Of a DNA stretch of 34,128 nucleotides, positions 23,778-29,588 are shown in pieces. Every line of letters begins with the position of its first letter. Within the stretch, counting starts at the first letter, position 1. Source of the stretch: an uncultured Erysipelotrichaceae bacterium. Lineage in GTDB: Bacteria; Bacillota_I; Bacilli_A; Erysipelotrichales; Coprobacillaceae. The position numbers were made by a program, and so were the translations under genes. The notes below the pieces were generated by a model. The model was not told where the DNA came from and searched no databases. It worked only from the letters and a program-made list of their open reading frames with translations. The DNA lies in assembly GCA_910588075.1 (NCBI GenBank), contig CAJUOS010000023.1:1-34128 (forward strand), written 5' to 3'.

Positions 23778-24861
23778 ATTTATTGAGAAGATGTTGAGAA
23801 GTTTTATCTAAATAAACTAATAATTCATCTTCATTTTTTTGTAATAAATGTGTATATACTTTTAAAGTCATATTAATATCACTATGTCCTAATCTTCTAC
23901 TAACTGCCACGATATTAATTCCCTCGCCAATTAAATTAGAGGCATGACTATGTCTAAAATCATGAACTCGAATACTTCTTAAATTAGCCTTTTTGATTGC
24001 TCTGTCTTTAACTCTTTTGATTGTAGATGTAGGTAATGGTGCTTCCCCACCAAATATAAACCATTCATTTTTAAAACCACATTTATTCATTTCTTTACTT
24101 TTTATACTCATCAAATAATTGTTTAAATTATTACCTAAAACAATATCCCTAATACTAGATATATTTTTTGTTTCTTTTACTTCATAGGCAACTTGTTTTG
24201 TTTTATGTGTAACTGACTTACTAATAGATAACTTACCATTATTAAAATCACACCATTGTAAAGCCAAAGCCTCGCCTATTCTAACACCCGTATAGTACAA
24301 TACAATAAATAGTGGCTTATATTGTTCAGTATCAACACAGGATATAAAACGGTTAAATTCATCTATATTCCAAATATTCAACTCTTTTTCTTTCTTTCTC
24401 TTTTTTTCCTCATATGTTTCTTTAAAAGATTCTATAACATAACTTACATTTTTCTTTAAATGAAAATATTTAATTGCATGTTTAAACAAAGCCTTAAAAG
24501 TAATAATAATAGAATTTTTATATCTTGTTGAATAGTTCAAACCATTAACCAATTCTCTAAATTTTCTACAATCTAATTCAGTGTAGGTATCAATTCTTTT
24601 ATTTTTAATATTTGGAATAATAATATTATCAATAATAGTCTTTGTTCTTCGATATGTTCCATAAACAACTATTGTTTGATAATACTGTAAATAATCAAAT
24701 GCTAAATCATATATATATGGATAAGTATAACTATCAATATTTGATAATTTTAATTTAGCCTCGTAAATTTGAGCCTCATGTTTACTTTTAAAACCACGTT
24801 TAGTTTTATTTTTATATTTAACATACCAAGTATTATTGTTTTTATTCTTATGTACTGACAT
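23776..24861 (-). CDS. int: Tyrosine-recombinase integrase
   Basis: 361 aa. The N-terminal arm-binding domain (NTWYVKYKNKTKRGFKSKHEA) is followed by a SAM-like core-binding domain (about 60-160). The catalytic residues are visible: Arg in YYTGVRIGEALALQW, His-x-x-Arg in VHDFRHSHASN, His in LGHSDINMT and the nucleophile Tyr in LKVYTHLL. It starts 3 bases after the 146-aa gene and its stop is 30 bases from attL. It should catalyse integration into tRNA-Trp and, with a directionality factor, excision. Confidence 0.95.
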   Translation of the reverse strand: MSVHKNKNNNTWYVKYKNKTKRGFKSKHEAQIYEAKLKLSNIDSYTYPYIYDLAFDYLQYYQTIVVYGTYRRTKTIIDNIIIPNIKNKRIDTYTELDCRKFRELVNGLNYSTRYKNSIIITFKALFKHAIKYFHLKKNVSYVIESFKETYEEKKRKKEKELNIWNIDEFNRFISCVDTEQYKPLFIVLYYTGVRIGEALALQWCDFNNGKLSISKSVTHKTKQVAYEVKETKNISSIRDIVLGNNLNNYLMSIKSKEMNKCGFKNEWFIFGGEAPLPTSTIKRVKDRAIKKANLRSIRVHDFRHSHASNLIGEGINIVAVSRRLGHSDINMTLKVYTHLLQKNEDELLVYLDKTSQHLLNK

Positions 24862-24864
24862 ATT

Positions 24865-25305
24865 CTAAAACCTAAACCCTTTTCTTATCCTTTTATATTT
24901 AGGCTCATTTCTTTGTATTACTATATCTATCTTATTATATAAACTTTTGATTGCTGATTTTTTTATCTTCGCTTGTTTAACTAAAGATAAATAAAACACG
25001 TTTAACATTAATTTATTGTCTATTAATAACTCTAAAAATATTGCTATTGTATAAAATTCATAATATGTAATATAAACAAATTCTAATTCATTGATTTCAA
25101 AATATTTTTTTAATTTATTTAATAAATCATTCAAATCAATTTTTTTAATTTCGTAATTTTCAAGAATTAAATCATAAAAATCTTTATCAAAATCTAATTG
25201 AGCAATCATTAAATAAATAATATAATATTCATCTATTGAAAATTGCAAACCATACCTTTCTAATATATTTTCATCATATTTATTAGTATTATAATTAATA
25301 TCCAT
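24865..25305 (-). CDS. Unknown element protein, 146 aa
   Basis: A good GGAAAGGA site precedes ATG 25305. The protein is rich in Ile, Leu, Tyr, Asp and Lys, predicted mainly helical, with an acidic middle (YDLILENYEIKKIDLNDLL) and a basic C-terminus (EPKYKRIRKGFRF). No membrane span or known motif is seen. It lies immediately before the integrase, and the last codons (AGG-TTT-TAG) may provide the integrase ribosome site. A recombination accessory role is possible but unsupported. Confidence 0.6.
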   Translation of the reverse strand: MDINYNTNKYDENILERYGLQFSIDEYYIIYLMIAQLDFDKDFYDLILENYEIKKIDLNDLLNKLKKYFEINELEFVYITYYEFYTIAIFLELLIDNKLMLNVFYLSLVKQAKIKKSAIKSLYNKIDIVIQRNEPKYKRIRKGFRF

Positions 25306-25359
25306 TTATTTTTTCCTTTCCTATATACAGAGGCTAGAAATATAATAAAGTCTAACCAT

Positions 25360-25499
25360 ATGCGAAATACTGCTTTTTATCAATTCAAGCCTTACGGCTT
25401 GAGGAGTAGTGGTTTTTCGATTTCGCATTTCGTTGGATCAAAACTACACTTCGTTACGTTTTAAACCAACTCTCTTCTTTAAATCTCAAAATCACTACT
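25360..25499. other. Densely structured intergenic region, candidate replication origin
   Basis: Within 140 bases there are four nested or adjacent inverted repeats. ATGCGAAAT (25360-25368) pairs with 25420-25428. TCAAGCC (25385-25391) pairs with 25396-25402. GTTGG (25432-25436) pairs with 25466-25470, enclosing AAAAC (25440-25444) with 25458-25462. AGTAGTG near 25405 pairs with CACTACT near 25493. The region is more GC-rich than its surroundings and non-coding. A single-strand or double-strand origin of the replicon is the leading idea. Confidence 0.5.
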
Positions 25500-25509
25500 T
25501 AAAATACGT

Positions 25510-25788
25510 TTAAATAAGAGATTGTCTTAATTTCATAACTTGTACTTCTTTCAACATTTTGTCATAATAAAAATCTAAATCACGATTAGTAATAAGAAAT
25601 ACTATATCTGTTGGCACATAATTACAACCTACCTCTATATTATTCTTTATGCAATATTCAATTACCTTTATTCTTATATTCATTGCTTGACTTTGTCCAA
25701 TAGAACGTAAATTCATAATATCTTTTACACTTAATTTTTCTTTTAATGCAATTTCATATTTATCACACCACGAAATACATTTAACCAT
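25510..25788 (-). CDS. Small DNA-binding-like element protein, candidate excisionase
   Basis: 92 aa with AAAGGAG before ATG 25788, 17 bases after rep. A helix-turn-helix-like pattern is seen in LSVKDIMNLRSIGQSQAMNIRIKVIEYC (residues about 19-46; quoted in part), then VPTDIVFLITNRDLDFYYDKML. Such small proteins between rep and int in integrative elements often act as recombination directionality factors or replication accessory proteins. This is inference from position and helix pattern only. Confidence 0.6.
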   Translation of the reverse strand: MVKCISWCDKYEIALKEKLSVKDIMNLRSIGQSQAMNIRIKVIEYCIKNNIEVGCNYVPTDIVFLITNRDLDFYYDKMLKEVQVMKLRQSLI

Positions 25789-25805
25789 ATTTTAAACTCC
25801 TTTCT

Positions 25806-26771
25806 TTAAAAATCTAAATTTGCAGTTGCAATATCAAATATATTAATCTCATTATTATTTAAGCTTTCAAACTCAATTAAATTATATTCTTGTTCAAACC
25901 TTTCTTTTGGCGTATGATGATAACTATTAATAATTTCATAATTACAACTATCAGTAAGATAATTAAGTATTTGTAGAAAATTTATATCGTTATCCATATA
26001 AGTTAATTCCAAAGGCTTTTTAAGATTTCTTGAATGATAATATCTTTTATGATTTTTAAGTCTTATATCATCATTTTTCTTTGCCATATATTTGCACATA
26101 TATTTTGCAATATCAAAGAAATTATTAACATCTTTCACAATGTTAAATGCAGAGGAAAAACCATATTTCCAATACATAACATTAAATTTATTTTTTTCAC
26201 TTTCTTGTAAAGGTAATATATAACTACCACATTCAATATTTGTTAACAAATGATAATGAATAGCGCCTCGTTTTTGAAATTCAATAACACCAAGATAATA
26301 GAATTCAATATTATTTCTTTTTAAATATCTTCTTGCACTTTTAAGCCATTTGTTAAACATATCGTATGCAATATTTATATCTTGTATATTCTCTTTAAAT
26401 GTTAAAGTAATAAACGACTTCCAATATTCATCATTACATCTTGCTAAATCAAAAACATGATTTCTTGACCTAATTAAATTATCTTTTCTAATAAAATTAT
26501 TCTTTTTATCATCTATGATATTTGATTTATTTTCTTTTTCTTCAATACTTGAATTAATAAATAAATCTTTCTTTAACTCTTTCAACTTCATATCAAGATT
26601 ATAACTATCAATACTTTCATTATCAGAACCTAAGATATTAGAATATTCTTTATATGTAACTCTTATCTTTTTTTTACCTTTTATAATTTTAAATTTTCTA
26701 TTATATACTTTATTTTTACCATGACATACATACTTCTTGTATACATTTTCATTATTAGTATTTATTGCCAT
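25806..26771 (-). CDS. rep: Rolling-circle replication initiator, HUH endonuclease (ORF2/G2P-like)
   Basis: 321 aa from ATG 26771, chosen because it lies 10 bases after the leader ORF stop and has an AGG 9 bases upstream; an ATG at 26798 has no site and sits in a hairpin loop. A basic N-terminus (about 15-45) and a charged linker precede the nuclease core. The three Rep motifs are visible: FITLTF (120-125), the metal-binding HYH in GAIHYHLL (172-174), and AKYMCKYMAKK with two candidate nucleophile tyrosines (224 and 228). The layout matches the replication-associated ORF2/G2P group, shared by cryptic plasmids, inoviruses and microviruses. It would nick the origin and start rolling-circle synthesis after excision. 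Confidence 0.83.
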   Translation of the reverse strand: MAINTNNENVYKKYVCHGKNKVYNRKFKIIKGKKKIRVTYKEYSNILGSDNESIDSYNLDMKLKELKKDLFINSSIEEKENKSNIIDDKKNNFIRKDNLIRSRNHVFDLARCNDEYWKSFITLTFKENIQDINIAYDMFNKWLKSARRYLKRNNIEFYYLGVIEFQKRGAIHYHLLTNIECGSYILPLQESEKNKFNVMYWKYGFSSAFNIVKDVNNFFDIAKYMCKYMAKKNDDIRLKNHKRYYHSRNLKKPLELTYMDNDINFLQILNYLTDSCNYEIINSYHHTPKERFEQEYNLIEFESLNNNEINIFDIATANLDF

Positions 26772-26774
26772 AGT

Positions 26775-26831
26775 TAGAAACCTACAAAATTGTTCCATTT
26801 ATGAGGTTTCTATCAAGTAATAGGAAACCTC
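26775..26831 (-). promoter_or_regulatory. Competing hairpins at the leader/rep junction
   Basis: Three related segments can pair in two exclusive ways. AGGTTTCTA (26804-26812) pairs with TAGAAACCT (26775-26783; perfect 9 bp, 20-nt loop). GAGGTTTC (26803-26810) alternatively pairs with GAAACCTC (26824-26831; perfect 8 bp, 13-nt loop). The first fold buries the bases just before the rep start at 26771, including the AGG; the second frees them. Translation of the leader ORF runs through all three. Confidence 0.6.
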
Positions 26832-26934
26832 TTTTATCTGATAATTTCCTATGATATAAGCTATAGTATTCTAGTATTGTCTTGCTGTGCGTTAAGCACG
26901 CATCAGCAAGAGGCATAATAATTTTATATAGCAT
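26782..26934 (-). CDS. 50-codon leader ORF coupled to rep
   Basis: ATG 26934 has a perfect AGGAGG 7 bases upstream, the best ribosome site in the element. The 50-aa product begins MLYKIIMPLADACLTHSK and resembles nothing I know. The ORF crosses the hairpins at 26,881-26,910 and 26,775-26,831 and stops with TAG at 26782-26784, 10 bases before the rep start. This is typical of a translated leader whose passage opens the rep start site, as in leader-coupled plasmid rep genes. The peptide itself may have no function. Confidence 0.6.
   Translation of the reverse strand: MLYKIIMPLADACLTHSKTILEYYSLYHRKLSDKRGFLLLDRNLINGTIL
26881..26910. repeat. Strong GC-rich hairpin inside the leader ORF
   Basis: CTTGCTG plus TGCGT (26881-26892) pairs with ACGCA-T-CAGCAAG (26898-26910): 12 bp with one bulged T and a 5-nt loop TAAGC. 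It stands out in very AT-rich DNA. It could be the nick-site hairpin of the double-strand origin or an RNA element of rep control. Confidence 0.6.
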
Positions 26935-26972
26935 AAAAAAACCTCCTATAAAATTGTTAGTACTTATAGAGG
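26935..26972 (-). terminator. Attenuator-type terminator upstream of the leader ORF
   Basis: On the minus strand CCTCTATAA (26972-26964) pairs with TTATAGGAGG (26951-26942), nine pairs with one bulged G and a 12-nt loop, followed by seven T and then the leader ATG. The hairpin is an intrinsic terminator in the rep transcript, and its 3' arm is the leader ribosome binding site. When it forms, both transcription of rep and leader translation are blocked. Confidence 0.65.
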
Positions 26973-26973
26973 C

Positions 26974-27002
26974 TTGAATAGACATTAAAATTAAGATATA
27001 AT
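26974..27002 (+). promoter_or_regulatory. Promoter of the counter-transcribed RNA
   Basis: TTGAAT (26974-26979) and a perfect TATAAT (26997-27002) are separated by 17 bp on the plus strand, opposite to rep transcription. Initiation is expected near 27009. Confidence 0.62.
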
Positions 27003-27008
27003 TAAAAT

Positions 27009-27090
27009 GCACTCAAGCCAATATAAGAGTGTAAATGTTAGTAACTCGTATCAATCTTGCCAGGAAAGGACGAGTTACTTTTATTTTATT
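27009..27090 (+). ncRNA. Candidate antisense (counter-transcribed) RNA controlling rep
   Basis: An RNA of about 80 nt. A small 5-bp hairpin CACTC/GAGTG (27010-27014 with 27027-27031) exposes AAGCC in its loop. A perfect 10-bp hairpin (27040-27049 with 27070-27079, 20-nt loop) followed by TTTTATTTTATTTTT acts as terminator. It is fully complementary to the rep mRNA between the repressor gene and the attenuator. The rep mRNA has a GGCTTGA/TCAAGCC pairing (27019-27013 with 26977-26971) that would disturb the attenuator stem; the antisense RNA covers its upstream half. This matches ctRNA-driven transcription attenuation (pT181/pIP501 type), with the gene order of pMV158 (copG, RNAII, rep). Confidence 0.58.
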
Positions 27091-27310
27091 TTTCATCATT
27101 TTGCTGCATAAACTTCAAAAATTGTTCTCTAGTATCAGGGTTGTTCATCATTTTCCATGCCATTTCATAATTATCAATACCTTCAACTATTAACTGAGCA
27201 CACATTTTAGACTTACTTGTTGCTAATTTAGAAGCAAGATTTTCTAATCTTTCATCTACATCTTTAGGAATAGGTATAGTAATGCGTACTTTATCCTTTG
27301 AATATGCCAT
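27086..27310 (-). CDS. Ribbon-helix-helix repressor, CopG-like
   Basis: 74 aa with an AGGAGGTG site before ATG 27310. The N-terminal DNA-binding strand VRITIPIPKDVDERL is followed by helices LENLASKLATSKSKMCAQLIVEGIDNY (in part), the Arc/CopG pattern of alternating strand residues and two helices with a short turn. It is the first gene of the rep transcript. Its promoter overlaps a two-copy direct repeat suited to RHH binding, so it probably represses its own transcript and thereby rep. Confidence 0.78.
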   Translation of the reverse strand: MAYSKDKVRITIPIPKDVDERLENLASKLATSKSKMCAQLIVEGIDNYEMAWKMMNNPDTREQFLKFMQQNDEK

Positions 27311-27330
27311 ATTTTCACCTCCTTGTTAAT

Positions 27331-27359
27331 ATAGTATCATAAAGTGTCATATTAAGCAA
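27331..27359 (-). promoter_or_regulatory. Repressor/rep promoter with direct-repeat operator
   Basis: On the minus strand TTGCTT (27354-27359) and TACTAT (27331-27336) are separated by 17 bp. The spacer holds AGTATCAT (27333-27340) and AGTGTCAT (27343-27350), direct repeats exactly 10 bp apart (7 of 8 identical). That places them on one face of the helix, a common RHH operator design. Confidence 0.6.
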
Positions 27360-27501
27360 CAATAAATTATACTATATGATGAGAAGATTTTGAGAAGAAA
27401 TATAACAACAATAGATAAAATCAAATATAAATAAATACATTATTAAACAAAAACACATATATAATTCATATAAAATAGATAATAAAATGGCTAGAAACGT
27501 G

Positions 27502-27522
27502 TCCTGCCGCCCCTGCCATTTA
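27502..27522. repeat. attR of the element
   Basis: 21-bp exact copy of attL (23726-23746). Upstream bases differ, so the tRNA is not duplicated beyond its last 17 bases. Confidence 0.88.
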
Positions 27523-27530
27523 TAAATACA

Positions 27531-27555
27531 GAGTGATATCTTTCACTCTTTTTTT
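27531..27555 (+). terminator. Ancestral tRNA operon terminator, displaced beyond attR
   Basis: GAGTGA (27531-27536) pairs with TCACTC (27543-27548), followed by seven T. It lies 9 bases after attR, where the tRNA-Trp transcript would have ended before integration. Confidence 0.7.
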
Positions 27556-27798
27556 ATTCCCTATATATAAACTCAATAATACTCTTAAAGCCAAGTTTAA
27601 AAATGATTTATCAATTTTTTATAGTTAGAGATGAGTAAAAACATTAACGACTAAAAAATTAATCATAGACATACTGTGAATAATACTACAAATAAAATTA
27701 ACAGTATCAAATGTATTTGTTTAATACATATATAAATAATGAGTAATTATTATTACAAAAAATACTTTGAACAACAAAATAAAAAGTAAATATCTAAT

Positions 27799-28050
27799 AT
27801 GCTTACAAGTTTTATTGAACAGGGATATAAATATGTTGATTATAATGCGCCAAAAGAAGGCTATCAAATTTCATATTCTCATATAAATAATAATAAAATA
27901 TATGATTAAAACACAAATACAATAACTAATATTTATTTTTATAAAGGAATAGCCGTTGAAATAAGGATTATAGGATATGATGAAAATGATTATCAAAAGA
28001 TAAAAGATATAGCCCTTTTAATGATCACTGATTCCATAGAGCTTAATTAA
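27799..28050 (+). pseudogene. Remnant of a lipoprotein-like gene
   Basis: Plus-strand frame 27799-28050 reads MLTSFIEQGYKYVDYNAPKE..., a TAA at 27907, then on in the same frame as NIYFYKGIAVEIRIIGY...IALLMITDSIELN and a final TAA. The C-terminal pattern (a strand-rich part ending in a helix with SIELN) resembles the C-terminal domain of some Firmicutes lipoproteins. The N-terminal part with its signal is gone. It is a decayed fragment. Confidence 0.5.
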
Positions 28051-28094
28051 AAAAAACAAAAACTAAGAAATTATATTTGATAATAAAATTCAAG

Positions 28095-28127
28095 AGGAAC
28101 AAGCTATTCAGGTTCCTTTATTTTTTT
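28095..28127 (+). terminator. Terminator following the gene remnant
   Basis: AGGAAC (28095-28100) pairs with GTTCCT (28112-28117), then a T-rich run to 28127. It probably ended the now decayed gene. Confidence 0.5.
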
Positions 28128-28240
28128 AGATATTTTTTGAATTTATAAGTTTATCATAAATAGATTCAGTTCTTTTCAACAAATCAATTTCATCTGTATT
28201 GTAAAATTACTTCATCTCTTCTAATTTCTTTTAAAATCTT
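28126..28240 (-). pseudogene. Possible decayed gene end (frameshifted)
   Basis: Minus-strand frames join, with a frameshift, into RDEVILQY and then TDEIDLLKRTESIYDKLINSKNI before a stop at 28126. The helical, charged pattern is like the C-terminus of a small regulator, but too little is left to name a family. Confidence 0.28.
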
Positions 28241-28494
28241 TTGATACTTTATTATGACTTTCTTTAGAAATTAACTTTTGTAGTATTAATTTTCTTTCTA
28301 GTATTCATCTTAAAATACCATTTAATCTATTATTTTATGTTGATGATAATATTTTTAATTTTAAATTATTCCCCATAAATATTACATGACTTGTAAAATG
28401 ATTGACACCTTTCATATTTTTTATAAAAAACAACTAAAAAGAAAAGTATATCTCATATACCTAATAAGTATATAAAGCTATTCTTTATAAGTAT
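28241..28494. other. AT-rich stretch with no gene seen
   Basis: Stops are frequent in all six frames and no RNA gene or strong repeat is visible. With the remnants before it, this forms a decayed zone between attR and the transporter gene. Confidence 0.5.
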
Positions 28495-28522
28495 TTGATT
28501 TTTAAAACCTATCTGTTAAAAT
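28495..28522 (+). promoter_or_regulatory. Promoter of the AEC transporter gene
   Basis: TTGATT (28495-28500) and TAAAAT (28517-28522) are separated by 16 bp, about 30 bases before the start. Confidence 0.45.
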
Positions 28523-28554
28523 GATGACGAAAAAGAGAAAAGGAGGATAAATTG

Positions 28555-29490
28555 ATGATTGCTTTAACAACTCTATTTCCAGTATTTTTTATGGTTATAT
28601 TAGGCTTATTTGCAAGAATAAAAGGTTTTGTTACTGTTGAACAAAAAAATGGAGCTAATAATATTGTTTTTAATGTTCTCTTTCCTATATTGATATTTAA
28701 TGTTCTTTTTACTTCAAAAATAGAAGCATCAGCGCTATACATTGTTTTATATGTCCTCATAGCATTTTGTTTAACTATGGTTATTGGTAAGTTCTTAGGA
28801 AAATTAACAGGTGAAAAATTTTCTCATATCTCTCACTATATGTTAACAACTTGTGAGGGTGGTAATGTAGCTTTACCATTATATACTTCTATTGTTGGTG
28901 TTGCTTATGCAAGTAATACTGTTATATTTGATTTAGCAGGAACTTTAGTTGCTTTTGTTATTGTTCCCATTTTAGTAGCAAAAAACAGTGCTGGAGAAAT
29001 ATCTAGTCGAGATTTAACGAAGAAAATTCTTTCTAATTCTTTTGTTATTGCTGTGATTATGGCACTTTGTCTTAATTTCTTAGGTGTTTATACAATATTA
29101 TCAGAAAGTCATTTTATTGATATTTATACAAATACTATTTCTATGGCTACTGCCCCTATTGTTGGTATGATCTTATTTATTATTGGATATAATTTAAAAA
29201 TTGATATGGATACTATTGCCGCTATTTTAAAATTACTTGTTTTAAGAATTGCTTTATATATTTTAATTATTATAGGTTTCTTTGTTTTCTTCCCACAACT
29301 AATGGCAGAAAAAACATATCTTATTGCAGTTCTTATTTATTTTATGTGTCCAACAGGATTTGCATTACCAATGCAAATATCTCCTTTATATAAAAAAGAA
29401 GAAGATAGTAGTTTTACTTCTGCTTTCATATCATTATATATGATTATTACTTTAATTGTTTATACTGTTATTGTTATATTTATTGCTTAG
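28555..29490 (+). CDS. AEC-family transporter (auxin efflux carrier / malate permease type)
   Basis: 311 aa from ATG 28555, 8 bases after AGGAGG; a TTG one codon earlier is less well spaced. About ten membrane segments in two five-helix halves are visible. Characteristic are the N-terminal LTTLFPVFFMVILGLFARIKG, the first-half motif CEGGNVALPLYTSIVG and the second-half YFMCPTGFALPMQISP. AEC proteins carry organic anions such as malate or other amphipathic acids; the substrate is not predictable. Monocistronic with its own promoter and terminator. Confidence 0.88.
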   Translation: MIALTTLFPVFFMVILGLFARIKGFVTVEQKNGANNIVFNVLFPILIFNVLFTSKIEASALYIVLYVLIAFCLTMVIGKFLGKLTGEKFSHISHYMLTTCEGGNVALPLYTSIVGVAYASNTVIFDLAGTLVAFVIVPILVAKNSAGEISSRDLTKKILSNSFVIAVIMALCLNFLGVYTILSESHFIDIYTNTISMATAPIVGMILFIIGYNLKIDMDTIAAILKLLVLRIALYILIIIGFFVFFPQLMAEKTYLIAVLIYFMCPTGFALPMQISPLYKKEEDSSFTSAFISLYMIITLIVYTVIVIFIA

Positions 29491-29508
29491 AGACTTCGGT
29501 CTCTTTTT
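29489..29508 (+). terminator. Terminator of the AEC transporter gene
   Basis: AGAGAC-TTCG-GTCTCT with a stable TTCG tetraloop, followed by TTTT; the stem overlaps the stop codon. Confidence 0.85.
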
Positions 29509-29588
29509 AAGTAAAAAAAGGAAAACAATATCATTATTTTACTAAATATGTTATAATTATTTCATACTTAAAGAAAGTTGGATAAATT

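Larger units (their letters stand above)
23726..27522. mobile_element. 3.78-kb integrative rolling-circle replicon in tRNA-Trp
   Basis: The element is bounded by a 21-bp direct repeat of the tRNA-Trp 3' end (attL 23726-23746, attR 27502-27522); one unit is 3,776 bp. All protein genes are on the minus strand, in the order ribbon-helix-helix repressor, leader ORF, HUH replication initiator, 92-aa protein, 146-aa protein, tyrosine integrase. Between repressor and rep is a convergent antisense RNA and attenuator. Capsid, packaging, relaxase and conjugation genes are absent, so it looks like a small integrating plasmid or a very reduced phage satellite. Its genes are even richer in A and T than the flanking chromosome, a sign of transfer. 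Confidence 0.85.

Noticed and set aside
25806..26771. Element as inovirus or microvirus prophage
   Set aside because: The Rep fits, but no coat, pilot or assembly-like genes (small membrane coat protein or Zot-type ATPase) are present among the six reading frames of the element.
26935..27012. Longer start of the leader ORF at 27012 (76 aa)
   Set aside because: The added codons run through the attenuator hairpin and antisense promoter; the perfect AGGAGG belongs to ATG 26934.
28509..28760. 83-aa minus-strand frame
   Set aside because: Opposite the start of the AEC transporter, which has a promoter and ribosome site.
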